This document shows, piece after piece, positions 42,895-50,937 of a DNA stretch of 64,000 nt. Below the pieces are notes generated by a model. That model had not been told where the DNA came from. It saw only the letters and a list, made by a program, of their open reading frames with translations, and made no database searches. The position numbers and the translations under genes are program-made. Every line of letters begins with the position of its first letter. The first letter of the stretch is position 1. Where the stretch lies: assembly GCA_964490845.1 (NCBI GenBank), contig CAZBED010000002.1:310001-374000 (forward strand), in the 5' to 3' direction. Origin of the DNA: JADJSS01 sp964490845. GTDB taxonomy: Bacteria; Bacteroidota; Bacteroidia; Chitinophagales; JADIYW01.

Positions 42895-44382
42895 TTACCT
42901 ACTGTAATTTGGCGCTTCATTCGTAATGGTTACATCGTGCGGGTGGCTTTCATTCACGCCGGCAACGGTAATCTTTACAAACTGTGCGGTATCCTGTAAG
43001 GCAGGAATATCTTTGGCGCCGCAGTAACCCATGCCGGCTTTTAAGCCGCCCACAAACTGATAAATGACTTCACTCATCGTTCCTTTGTAAGGTACGCGGC
43101 CAACGATGCCTTCCGGCACTAATTTTTTGATATCGTCTTCCACATCCTGGAAGTAGCGGTCTTTAGAGCCCTCCTGCATCGCTTCCAGGCTTCCCATGCC
43201 ACGGTAGGTTTTGAATTTACGCCCTTCAAAAATCACCGTTTTACCCGGGCTTTCTTCCGTGCCTGCAAACAAGGAGCCGGCCATCACTGTATTGGCGCCC
43301 GCCGCCAGTGCCTTTACCATATCGCCCGTATATCGGATGCCACCGTCGCCGATAACCGGAACGCCGGTGCCTTTCAGTGCAACAGCTGCTTCATAAATAG
43401 CGCTGAGTTGTGGAACGCCCACGCCTGCCACCACTCGGGTGGTACAGATAGAGCCGGGGCCAACCCCCACTTTTACAGCATCCACACCGGCATCTGCCAG
43501 CGCTTTGGCTCCCGCACCGGTAGCCACGTTTCCACCTACGATATCCAGGTCTTTAAAGGTTTGTTTCGCTTTCTTAATCGTTTCCAGCACTCCATGCGAA
43601 TGACCGTGTGCCGTATCAATACAGATAAAGTCCACGCCGGCAGCCACCAATGCTTCCATCCGCTGCATCATATCCGGTGTAACGCCAACAGCAGCAGCGA
43701 TTCGAAGTCTACCGGCTGTATCTTTGGTGGAATTTGGATAGTTTTTGACTTTGGTGATGTCTTTGTAGGTGATTAAACCCACCAGCTTTCCATTCTTGTC
43801 TACTACCGGCAATTTCTCAATCCGGTATTCATGCAGGATATCTTCCGCCTGTTTTAAGGTTGTTTTTTCCGGAGCGGTAATCAGCCTGTCTTTTGTCATC
43901 AAATCCTGAATCAGCATATTTCTGTCTTTGCAGAAACGCAGGTCGCGGTTGGTTAGAATTCCAACTAGAATTCCACTGTCACTGGTGATAGGAATACCTC
44001 CGATTCTGTTTTCCGACATGATGGCGAATGCATCGGCCACTTTATTATCGGGTTTCAGGGTAATCGGGTCGGTAATCAGCCCACTTTCGGAGCGTTTCAC
44101 TTTTCGTACTTCCTGAGCCTGCATATCAATGGACATGTTTTTGTGCAATACGCCGATGCCGCCTTCACGGGCCAGCGCAATTGCCATATTCGACTCGGTC
44201 ACGGTATCCATCGCCGCCGACAGTATCGGAATATTGATGGAGATATTTCGGGTGACTTGAGTACGGATGTCGGTTTCTCTCGGCAGAACCTGTGAATAAG
44301 CCGGTAACAAGAGGACATCATCAAAGGTTAATCCTTCGCCGACAAACTTATGATGAGAGGTGAAAAGAGAATGTGTTTCCAT
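42895..44382 (-). CDS. guaB: IMP dehydrogenase
   Basis: The start is taken at ATG 44382 (495 aa, METHSLFTSHHK); a TTG two codons earlier overlaps the promoter box. The barrel shows EGLTFDDVLLLPAYS and the catalytic cysteine loop GPGSICTTR (about 305-313), then GDGGIRYTGD, AGSLFAG and the flap YRGMGSL. Two CBS domains are inserted at about 100-215. It oxidises IMP to XMP, the first committed step to GMP, with NAD+. It is monocistronic. The message may be leaderless. Confidence 0.97.
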   Translation of the reverse strand: METHSLFTSHHKFVGEGLTFDDVLLLPAYSQVLPRETDIRTQVTRNISINIPILSAAMDTVTESNMAIALAREGGIGVLHKNMSIDMQAQEVRKVKRSESGLITDPITLKPDNKVADAFAIMSENRIGGIPITSDSGILVGILTNRDLRFCKDRNMLIQDLMTKDRLITAPEKTTLKQAEDILHEYRIEKLPVVDKNGKLVGLITYKDITKVKNYPNSTKDTAGRLRIAAAVGVTPDMMQRMEALVAAGVDFICIDTAHGHSHGVLETIKKAKQTFKDLDIVGGNVATGAGAKALADAGVDAVKVGVGPGSICTTRVVAGVGVPQLSAIYEAAVALKGTGVPVIGDGGIRYTGDMVKALAAGANTVMAGSLFAGTEESPGKTVIFEGRKFKTYRGMGSLEAMQEGSKDRYFQDVEDDIKKLVPEGIVGRVPYKGTMSEVIYQFVGGLKAGMGYCGAKDIPALQDTAQFVKITVAGVNESHPHDVTITNEAPNYSR

Positions 44383-44385
44383 GTG

Positions 44386-44393
44386 CAAAGATA
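44386..44393 (-). promoter_or_regulatory. -7 box of guaB, 3 nt from the start codon
   Basis: The minus strand reads TATCTTTG, CAC, ATG. A weak -33 (TCTG) lies 19 nt upstream. This is the closest spacing in the window, together with the kinase-RapZ gene. Confidence 0.55.
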
Positions 44394-44432
44394 CACAGAA
44401 CTTGTAAGTTGTCAGAAAAAAAGCACATTTTT

Positions 44433-44978
44433 TTACAATTTCCCCTTGGCTTGTTCGAGGGTATTCATCAACTTTCCGATATCGCTTAAGGTTAATATGA
44501 CCATTGTGCTTTCATTAGACAGGTTGGTTTGCACGGTGAAGTTCCAGTCTAATTTATTGGAAACGTTTAATATAGTGGCAAGCGAAACCTGGAATCCGGA
44601 TTTGGAACTATATTTGATTTCAGTATAATTTCCCGGAATTGTTTGGCTTTTTATAATGGTCTTCATGTATTGTAACGATGTAAGCAGTCCGTCAATTTCA
44701 TCGCTGTCGATATAATTATAGACAGTCTTTAATTCTTTTTTAACCTGAATCTTGTGAAGGACTTTAATCCCGGATATAACCGTAAATTTTTCCAGATTAG
44801 TAATTTTCACTACATCCAGCCGGAACGCGGGAATATTATCGACCGTAAAGACTTCTTGCTTGAACAGAAAACCCTTTGTATTTACCGCCTGTTCCAGTTT
44901 GGTGGGATAAACAGTGTCTTCGGAGAAACAAAAAAATGTGTTGAACGTCAACAGGAAGATTGGAATTATTTTTTTCAT
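44433..44978 (-). CDS. Hypothetical exported protein
   Basis: The start at ATG 44978 (181 aa) begins directly with a signal peptide (MKKIIPIFLLTFNTFFCFS). The family is not recognised. The mature part has a long central beta/alpha stretch (FRLDVVKITNLEKFTVISG, IDSDEIDGLLTSLQYMKTII) and ends in a helix with KLMNTLEQAKGKL. There is no lipobox. Expression may be coupled to the permease gene 57 nt upstream. Function unknown. Confidence 0.65.
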   Translation of the reverse strand: MKKIIPIFLLTFNTFFCFSEDTVYPTKLEQAVNTKGFLFKQEVFTVDNIPAFRLDVVKITNLEKFTVISGIKVLHKIQVKKELKTVYNYIDSDEIDGLLTSLQYMKTIIKSQTIPGNYTEIKYSSKSGFQVSLATILNVSNKLDWNFTVQTNLSNESTMVILTLSDIGKLMNTLEQAKGKL

Positions 44979-45035
44979 AGATGAATGTCTAACAGGAAAC
45001 AAACTTACAATTTATTGTGCATCCCTTTTCTCTTT

Positions 45036-46271
45036 TTACAGATAACTTAAATATTCTTTTTCCGCGGAAGCTGCTGCTTTTTTCGCAGGCAGATATGCAG
45101 AAACCACGCTGATGGCGATTACCACAGCCGTGACGGCGACAAAGTCCAGAAACTGCATCTTCACCGGATAATATTTTACCAGAAAGGAAGTACCCGGCAT
45201 GGCCACCAGTCCGACTTCCTGTTGCAGTATGCACAGCATAAATGCCAGCATCATGCCGATAACCGCGCCGGCGCATGACATTAAGATACCTTCCAGTAAA
45301 AAAATCTTTACGATGTTGTTTTTGTGAATGCCTAATGCCGTTAGTGTGGCGATGTCTTTTTTCTTTTCCAGTACCAGCATTGAAAGCGCGCCGATGATGT
45401 TAAAGGACGCTACAATCATGATGAAAACCAGGATGGCAAAGGTGACCCATTTTTCGCTTTTCAGAATTTTATACAGCACTTCGTTTTGTTCGTACCGACT
45501 CTTTACCAGAAAGCTGTTGCCAATTTTATGTTTCATGAATTCAATGGCTTCTTCCGTGTTCTTTGCGTCCTTCAGGCGGATTTCAATCTTGGAGGCTCTT
45601 TGGAAATTATCGGTCAGCTGTTGAAAGAAATCCAAGGGAACAAAAGCATATTTAGTGTCAAACTCGTCCGATACGGCAAATGCACCGGAGGTGGTCACAT
45701 AGCTTTTGTTGAAAGCGTTTTCCATAGAGCTGAAAGAAGAGGAAGCCTTCCGCGGCATGTAAATTGCCAGCGGGTGAAAAGCCTGTGCGGCGTTCAGTCC
45801 CAGTTTTTGTTCCACGCCCACGCCCACTATTGTGTAGTTGATACTGTCACTTTTTAATACCTTTTTTCCTTCAATCATGAATGTGTCAAATTGTTTTACA
45901 ACATTGAAGTAGTTAGGGTCAACGCCTTTTACCGTGCAGATATGCTGGCGGTCGGTATATTCTAACAGCGCGTTTTCTTCTAGTGTAAAACTGAATGCAT
46001 CAATGTAATGAATGGATGCAACTTTTTGCCGCAGCTCATTGGTGACATCAAATGTCTTGCCTTCTTTGGCAATCACGACAATATCCGGGTAAAAAACAGT
46101 GTATAGGGATTTTACCAGATCCTCCAATCCGTTGAAAACAGACAATACCAAAATCAGGGCGAGCGTGCCGAACAACATGGCCAGGCCGCTCACCAGCGAG
46201 ATGATATTAATGGCATTGGTAGATTTCTTGCTGAATAAATACCTTTTTGCTATGTTCAGTTCGAGATTCAT
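45036..46271 (-). CDS. LolC/LolE-type ABC transporter permease (FtsX-like)
   Basis: The 411-aa protein has the LolC/E layout: first helix (IISLVSGLAMLFGTLALILVLSVFNG, about 22-47), a ~220-residue periplasmic domain, then three helices at the C-terminus. The first of these ends in GALSMLVLEKKKDIATLTALG, the FtsX-family coupling motif. In Bacteroidota such permeases are usually annotated as lipoprotein-releasing. No LolD ATPase is adjacent, so the ATP-binding partner must be encoded elsewhere. It lies 42 nt downstream of rbfA on the same strand. Confidence 0.87.
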   Translation of the reverse strand: MNLELNIAKRYLFSKKSTNAINIISLVSGLAMLFGTLALILVLSVFNGLEDLVKSLYTVFYPDIVVIAKEGKTFDVTNELRQKVASIHYIDAFSFTLEENALLEYTDRQHICTVKGVDPNYFNVVKQFDTFMIEGKKVLKSDSINYTIVGVGVEQKLGLNAAQAFHPLAIYMPRKASSSFSSMENAFNKSYVTTSGAFAVSDEFDTKYAFVPLDFFQQLTDNFQRASKIEIRLKDAKNTEEAIEFMKHKIGNSFLVKSRYEQNEVLYKILKSEKWVTFAILVFIMIVASFNIIGALSMLVLEKKKDIATLTALGIHKNNIVKIFLLEGILMSCAGAVIGMMLAFMLCILQQEVGLVAMPGTSFLVKYYPVKMQFLDFVAVTAVVIAISVVSAYLPAKKAAASAEKEYLSYL

Positions 46272-46313
46272 GTTTATTGGTTGAGGTATAAAAGGTGAAA
46301 TTGCCCATATTTT

Positions 46314-46709
46314 TCACGATTCACTTTTGTCCCCTTCTCTTAATTTATCAATCTCCGCGTCTTTTTCCCTGATTTCTTTAAAAATACGCTCCAGATTTTG
46401 TACTTCGGCAAGCGTATCGTCCCTGAAAAACTCCAGTTGCGGGATAGAGCGCACTTTATTCCTGATTTTTTTGCCCAATAATCCGCGGATAAGTTTGTTA
46501 TTCTTATCGAAAATATCGATGACGGCATCCGGATTCTTGTGGTTGTAGATGCTGGTGTAGATTCTGGCCGTATATAAATCAGGAGTAACGCGAACGCCGG
46601 ATACGGTAATCATGGCTCCTTCCAGAAGCTGCGAAATGTCCTGCTGCAGGATATCGCTGACGGCTACTTGTATGATTTTAGCTACTTGTCGTTGTCTTAT
46701 AGATTCCAT
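46314..46709 (-). CDS. rbfA: Ribosome-binding factor A
   Basis: The start at ATG 46709 (131 aa, MESIRQRQVAKIIQ) matches RbfA N-termini; an upstream TTG would overlap the neighbouring gene. The KH-like fold shows VSDILQQ, ITVSGVRVTPDLYTARIY, LRxxL-type LIRGLLGKKIRNKVRSIPQLEFFRDDT. A charged C-terminal tail (KDAEIDKLREGDKS) follows. RbfA matures the 30S subunit at the 5' end of 16S rRNA. It is divergent from the ABC exporter gene with only 35 nt between the start codons. Confidence 0.95.
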   Translation of the reverse strand: MESIRQRQVAKIIQVAVSDILQQDISQLLEGAMITVSGVRVTPDLYTARIYTSIYNHKNPDAVIDIFDKNNKLIRGLLGKKIRNKVRSIPQLEFFRDDTLAEVQNLERIFKEIREKDAEIDKLREGDKSES

Positions 46710-46714
46710 AAAAA

Positions 46715-46746
46715 CAAAAGTAAATAATATCTTTGCCATATCCAAT
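46715..46746 (-). promoter_or_regulatory. rbfA promoter overlapping the divergent gene's start codon
   Basis: On the minus strand: ATTG (46746-46743), a 20-nt spacer, TACTTTTG (46722-46715), 5 nt (TTTTT), then ATG. The -33 element lies on the ATG of the plus-strand ABC gene. Confidence 0.6.
46728..46735 (+). promoter_or_regulatory. -7 box of the ABC exporter gene
   Basis: TATCTTTG lies 9 nt before the ATG at 46745 and 19 nt after the rbfA start codon on the other strand. No matching -33 was found. Confidence 0.5.
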
Positions 46747-48589
46747 GAAAGATTTGCGAAGCCTGCTGAAGTATTGCCGTCCCTATAAATGGAACGTGTT
46801 GCTGAACATTGTCTTTAATTTCCTTTCAACCGTTTTTTCCATTTTTTCCTTTCTGATGCTCATACCGTTTCTGAACCTGATTTTCAATTCGGATAAAATG
46901 GTGGCTTCGGCAGTAAAAGAGATGCCGTTTAGCCTGACCCATCTCAAAGAATATATTGCGGTTAGCTTTAACAATAATGTCATTCATTATATTCAGAACA
47001 GTACAACTATAGAAGCCGGAAAGTCCAATGCGCTGCTGTTTATCTGTTTGTTTACAGTACTGGTTTTTCTGGTAAAGAATATTTTCCGGTATCTGGCAGT
47101 ACATTTCCTGGCGCCAATGCGCACCGGCATTGCCGGCAATATCCGCCAGCGACTGTACAATAAAATTTTAGCCTTGCAGGTACTCTATTTTTCAGAGCAA
47201 CGCAAAGGAGATATTTTAACCCGTCTGACGAACGACGTACAGGAGGTGGAATACGGCATCCTGCATTTCCTGGAAGTGGCTTTCAAGGAACCTGTTACCA
47301 TCATTGCTACTCTAATCACCATGCTGCTGCTGAGTCCGCAGCTGACCTTATTTGTACTGGTTATTTTACCCGTTTCAGGTTATATTATCGGCAGAATTGG
47401 CAAGACTCTAAAACAGGCTTCTTCCAAATCACAGCAATTACAGGGAATCATCAATTCACTGGTGGAAGAAACGATTTCCGGCATCAGGGTCATTAAATCA
47501 TTTACTGCGGAAAAAAGTTTATCAGGCCGATTTAAGGCGTTAAATGCTGAGCATTATCAGATTGGAACTGCTATGATTCGAAAACGGGATTTATCTACAC
47601 CTTTATCTGAATTTTTGGGAATTTCCGTTGTCGTCGTGGTGCTCTTTGTCGGTGGCAGGATGATTATTCACCACACGTCGCCGCTGAGTGCGGAAGCCTT
47701 TATCGCCTTTATTGTCATTTTCTCTCAAATGATACAACCGGCAAAAGCGTTTTCCAATGCGTTTTATTTTATTCAAAAGGGACTGGCTTCCTTGAAGCGG
47801 ATTGAGGAGGTATTGAACGAAGAAAATAAGGTAAAAGACAAGGACAATGCGATTGAAATAACACAATTCACCAATAAGATAGAATTGAAGAATGTGTGTT
47901 TTTCGTATGGCGAAGCCGATGTGCTGAAGGAAATAAATCTTGTAATTCCTAAAGGAAAGAAAGTCGCGTTGGTGGGGGTTTCCGGTTCCGGAAAATCCAC
48001 ATTTATTCAATTGTTGTTGCGTTTTTTTGATGTCAGCAGCGGAGCCATATTGATGGATGGAAAAGATATTAAAGATATCCGGCAGCAGGATCTGAGGAAA
48101 CTAATAGCACTGGTGACGCAGCAAACCACTTTGTTTAATGATACTGTAGCCAATAACATTGCTTTAGGTAATAAGTCGAATAAACAAGAGATAGAGATAG
48201 CAGCTAAGCAGGCCTATGCAGATGATTTTATTCAGAAGATGCCGCAGTCATACGAAACAAATATTGGAGATAACGGCGTCAAACTGAGTGGTGGTGAGCA
48301 GCAGCGGCTTACTATTGCGCGTGCTATTTTGAAAAACGCACCTATCTTAATTCTGGATGAAGCTACCTCGCATCTGGATAGCAACGCCGAAAAGCTGGTG
48401 CAGGATGCCCTGCAGAATCTGTTGAAAGATAAAACGGCAATTATTATTGCACACCGGCTTTCCACCGTGCAGTTTGCAGATGAGATAATTGTTTTGAAGG
48501 AAGGCCAAATACTGGAAACCGGCACACATCAGCAACTGATGCAGCAAAACGGCGAATACAAAAAACTGGTGGACTTGCAGCAACTGTAA
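46745..48589 (+). CDS. ABC transporter, fused membrane and ATPase domains (MsbA-like)
   Basis: The start at ATG 46745 gives 614 aa; a TTG at 46733 overlaps the promoter. Six helices (about 20-330) precede the nucleotide-binding domain: Walker A GVSGSGKST (about 412-420), Q-loop VTQQTTLF, signature LSGGEQQR, Walker B ILILDEATSH and the switch H in IAHRLSTV. The export fold (NILDR-type intracellular loop RKGDILTRLTNDVQEVE) fits lipid-A flippases of the MsbA group, but multidrug export is possible. It is monocistronic, ending before the two hairpins at 48.7 kb. Confidence 0.93.
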   Translation: MKDLRSLLKYCRPYKWNVLLNIVFNFLSTVFSIFSFLMLIPFLNLIFNSDKMVASAVKEMPFSLTHLKEYIAVSFNNNVIHYIQNSTTIEAGKSNALLFICLFTVLVFLVKNIFRYLAVHFLAPMRTGIAGNIRQRLYNKILALQVLYFSEQRKGDILTRLTNDVQEVEYGILHFLEVAFKEPVTIIATLITMLLLSPQLTLFVLVILPVSGYIIGRIGKTLKQASSKSQQLQGIINSLVEETISGIRVIKSFTAEKSLSGRFKALNAEHYQIGTAMIRKRDLSTPLSEFLGISVVVVVLFVGGRMIIHHTSPLSAEAFIAFIVIFSQMIQPAKAFSNAFYFIQKGLASLKRIEEVLNEENKVKDKDNAIEITQFTNKIELKNVCFSYGEADVLKEINLVIPKGKKVALVGVSGSGKSTFIQLLLRFFDVSSGAILMDGKDIKDIRQQDLRKLIALVTQQTTLFNDTVANNIALGNKSNKQEIEIAAKQAYADDFIQKMPQSYETNIGDNGVKLSGGEQQRLTIARAILKNAPILILDEATSHLDSNAEKLVQDALQNLLKDKTAIIIAHRLSTVQFADEIIVLKEGQILETGTHQQLMQQNGEYKKLVDLQQL

Positions 48590-48670
48590 GGAGTCTGCCA
48601 ATAAGGATTCATGCAAAAACAATCAGCGGTTTTTTTGGCAATAGAGTAGAGCGTTGTTACCAAGCCTCTA

Positions 48671-48705
48671 AAAAATGACTTGTCCGACCTAGGAGATCGG
48701 ACAAG
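48671..48705 (-). terminator. Distal yceI terminator hairpin, possible repeat element
   Basis: A perfect 9-bp stem, CTTGTCCGA (48679-48687) / TCGGACAAG (48697-48705), has a 9-nt loop. Read on the minus strand it is followed by TCATTTTTT, a good terminator for yceI. The stem is G+C-rich and self-contained, which also suits a mobile palindrome; a single copy is present here. Confidence 0.7.
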
Positions 48706-48731
48706 CCACAAAAACCATAAAACTATGAAAA

Positions 48732-48752
48732 ACCCAATTGCCTCTCGGCAAT
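48732..48752 (-). terminator. Proximal yceI terminator hairpin
   Basis: A 6-bp stem, ATTGCC (48737-48742) / GGCAAT (48747-48752), has a TCTC loop. On the minus strand it is followed by TGGGTTTTTCAT. It lies 15 nt past the yceI stop. Confidence 0.6.
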
Positions 48753-48767
48753 CAATAGAGTTCGAAA

Positions 48768-49361
48768 CTAATTAGATGCAAGGTTCACTTTAAATTCAAT
48801 CTCGTTACTTATCGCTTTGTCGCCTAATCCTTCAAAGAAATTAGTAGAGCGATACTTAATGTCCCACAGTGTCCTGTCAATGGTGAATGTTGCATTTCCT
48901 ACAAATCCTTTTCCTGCAGTTTTGAAAGTAGCAGGGAAAGTGATACTTTTTGTTATACCCTTGATGGTTAAATCTCCGGTTAAATTATATGTGTTAGGTA
49001 CTTTCGTAACTTTTAATACTTTTGTTATTTTTAGATTCGCAGCCGGGAACTCTTTCACGTTGAAGAAATCCATACTGTTCAAATGTCCGATTAGTTTTTT
49101 ATTATAATCCGCATCCGCTAAGTCTTCACACGTAATTGTTGTCATATCTATGGTAAACTCTCCACCTGTTAAAACACCATTGTTGGTAGATAAAGTTCCC
49201 GATTGTATTTTAACTTTTCCTGTATGTTGTCCAAGAACTTTTTTTCCTGTCCATTGCAAAGAACTCTTTTCAGTATTTAAAGCAACGGATTCTGCCTGCA
49301 CATTTGTAAACAACAGCATTGCAAGTAATAAAAAAGCCGATACGGATAATTTTTTTGTCAT
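48768..49361 (-). CDS. YceI family protein, exported
   Basis: The 197-aa protein has a signal peptide (MTKKLSVSAFLLLAMLLFTNVQA) and the lipocalin-like YceI beta barrel: SLQWTGKKVLGQHTGKVKI, GEFTIDMTTITCEDL, LTIKGITKSITFP, TFTIDRTLWDIKYRS. YceI proteins bind long-chain isoprenoid or other hydrophobic ligands in the periplasm. Length matches. It is monocistronic with two terminator hairpins downstream and palindromic operator-like sites directly upstream. Confidence 0.93.
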   Translation of the reverse strand: MTKKLSVSAFLLLAMLLFTNVQAESVALNTEKSSLQWTGKKVLGQHTGKVKIQSGTLSTNNGVLTGGEFTIDMTTITCEDLADADYNKKLIGHLNSMDFFNVKEFPAANLKITKVLKVTKVPNTYNLTGDLTIKGITKSITFPATFKTAGKGFVGNATFTIDRTLWDIKYRSTNFFEGLGDKAISNEIEFKVNLASN

Positions 49362-49373
49362 GTTTTTCTTTTT

Positions 49374-49387
49374 ACTTGTATATACAA
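49374..49387. promoter_or_regulatory. Operator-like palindrome 1 upstream of yceI
   Basis: The perfect 12-bp palindrome TTGTATATACAA (49376-49387), preceded by AC, lies 14 nt before the yceI ATG. It overlaps a near-consensus minus-strand -7 box (GATATTTG, 49392-49385). It repeats as an inverted copy 56 bp away. MarR-type regulators bind sites of this form. Confidence 0.55.
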
Positions 49388-49432
49388 ATATCGGACCCTT
49401 TTGTTTAATTAGAACGTTAAAATTACAAAAAA

Positions 49433-49445
49433 TGTATATACAAGT
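49433..49445. promoter_or_regulatory. Operator-like palindrome 2 upstream of yceI
   Basis: TGTATATACAAGT (49433-49445) is a 13-nt inverted copy of ACTTGTATATACA at 49374-49386 and contains the 10-bp palindrome TGTATATACA. It lies between yceI and the divergent SDR gene, so one regulator could control both. Confidence 0.55.
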
Positions 49446-49515
49446 ATGTTTTTTACATGTGTTTAGTGCATTAATTGATGCAAATCAATACCTTGGGCGC
49501 AAATAATTGATTTAG

Positions 49516-50331
49516 ATGAAAAATTTTAAAAACAAAATTGCAGTGATTACAGGAGCAGGGTCCGGGATTGGACAGGCGTTATCGTTAGAACTGGCAAAGA
49601 AAGGCGCACAATTGATATTATCTGATAAGAATGCGGATACGCTGGCGGAAACGGAAAAGAAAGTCAGCACGTATGGTGCGCTGTGTGATACATATATTGT
49701 GGATGTATCGGATGAAAAGGCGATATATGCTTTTGCAAAGCAAATCCTTAAAAAATACGACCATATAGATTTGTTGTTTAATAACGCGGGGTTTGCTTTG
49801 GGGAAAATTTCCCTTAAAGACGTGAAGATGGAAGACTTTCATAAAATTATTGATGTTAATCTTTGGGGAGTAATTAATCATACCAAAGCATTTATTGACA
49901 TATTACTCACACGGCCGGAAGCAGCCATTGTCAATATTTCCAGTTTGTTTGGTATCATTGGTGTTGCGGATCAGGTGCCATACTGCACAACTAAATTTGC
50001 TGTCAGGGGGTTTTCAGAGGCGCTCCGAATGGAGCTGTCAGATACAAATGTCAGAGTGCATAGTGTACATCCCGGCGGGATAAATACAAATATCTACAGA
50101 GATGCCATTCATTATGAACGCAATCCCGATTTGGATAAGAAATTCCAAAAAGCATTAGAACGTACTTCACCCGAAGAAGCAGCCAGAGTGATACTGAAAG
50201 GCGTGGAGAAAAAAAATGAGAGAATACTTATAGGAGCGGAAACGTATGTAGCAGACAGCATAGTCAGAAGCATGCCGGAAGACTATACAAAGGTACTCAA
50301 AAAGGTGGTGACACAGGTTACAGGCAAATAA
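49516..50331 (+). CDS. Short-chain dehydrogenase/reductase
   Basis: The 271-aa protein is a classical SDR: TGAGSGIGQALSLEL (about 12-26), NNAGFALG (about 90), the catalytic Ser in IVNISSLFG and YCTTK (YxxxK, about 155-159), then HPGGINTNIY. The charged residue after the second strand (SDKNADTLAE) suggests NAD(H) or undecided cofactor preference. The C-terminal third (ERTSPEEAARVILKGVEKKNERILIG) is typical of acetoin/reductase-like SDRs of unknown substrate. Divergent from yceI, with the shared operator-like palindromes in between. Confidence 0.92.
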   Translation: MKNFKNKIAVITGAGSGIGQALSLELAKKGAQLILSDKNADTLAETEKKVSTYGALCDTYIVDVSDEKAIYAFAKQILKKYDHIDLLFNNAGFALGKISLKDVKMEDFHKIIDVNLWGVINHTKAFIDILLTRPEAAIVNISSLFGIIGVADQVPYCTTKFAVRGFSEALRMELSDTNVRVHSVHPGGINTNIYRDAIHYERNPDLDKKFQKALERTSPEEAARVILKGVEKKNERILIGAETYVADSIVRSMPEDYTKVLKKVVTQVTGK

Positions 50332-50401
50332 GCCATGTTAATGGATAAACTCAAAGTTTTAGTTCAGTCAGTCTTGCTTCCGGAATGGCAAAAATCCTTG
50401 T

Positions 50402-50815
50402 TTATTTGAATTCCTGTATTTCATTGATCAGAGGGTTCTCCTCATTATGGACATATTTAGAGTCGCCAAGTGCCAGAATCGGGTAGAAAACCGGAGAAAG
50501 CAATAATAAGCCAACCCCAAAGGCAGTATCCTTTCCAAAGGCTTTTGCCAGGTCAAAACAGTTGATAATGGCAGCTACCAGGCTTACAAAAGGTATCAGG
50601 TAAAGTAAAACCCACCACCTTGGCCTCTTAATTATATCGAGAAAGACAATAATATTATAAATCGGGATTATACATTCCCATCCCTGTTTCCCGGCTTTCT
50701 GATACAACTTCCAGGAGCAGAAGATAAAGAAAATAATCAATGCGAAGAGGAAAAATAGGAAGATGCCTAATCCTGCAAAAATGGCTCCGAATGAGGAGGC
50801 TGTTGGAGAATCCAT
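50402..50815 (-). CDS. DUF5684-type integral membrane protein
   Basis: The 137-aa protein has three hydrophobic helices: GLGIFLFFLFALIIFFIF, VLLYLIPFVSLVAAIINCF and GVGLLLLSPVFYPILALG. Between the first two lies the conserved KLYQKAGKQGWECIIPIYN, recognisable as the DUF5684 family, whose function is not known. The C-terminal tail is short and polar (HNEENPLINEIQEF). It is monocistronic, convergent with the SDR gene. It was once grouped with signal peptidase-like annotations without catalytic residues to support that. Confidence 0.75.
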   Translation of the reverse strand: MDSPTASSFGAIFAGLGIFLFFLFALIIFFIFCSWKLYQKAGKQGWECIIPIYNIIVFLDIIKRPRWWVLLYLIPFVSLVAAIINCFDLAKAFGKDTAFGVGLLLLSPVFYPILALGDSKYVHNEENPLINEIQEFK

Positions 50816-50895
50816 AGCAGCTGATTTTAAGACAAGATAATAAAAACTTCTTATAGTGTCAAAGGTACATATGTACTATTATGGCCTTAAACTCT

Positions 50896-50903
50896 TATTT
50901 TTG
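50896..50903 (+). promoter_or_regulatory. -7 box of prfA
   Basis: TATTTTTG lies 34 nt before the prfA ATG at 50938. The -33 region (around 50872) is not consensus. Confidence 0.45.
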
Positions 50904-50937
50904 CATCCCGTTTATCCGGCACAATGATTATTAGGTT

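Noticed and set aside
45036..46271. Permease as a macrolide exporter (MacB-type)
   Set aside because: No fused ATPase and the layout of one helix, long periplasmic domain and three helices fits LolC/E equally or better; left as LolC/E-type with no adjacent LolD.
47603..48010. 135-codon minus-strand frame inside the MsbA-like gene
   Set aside because: Antisense to the region leading into Walker A; no sign of selection or signal sequence.
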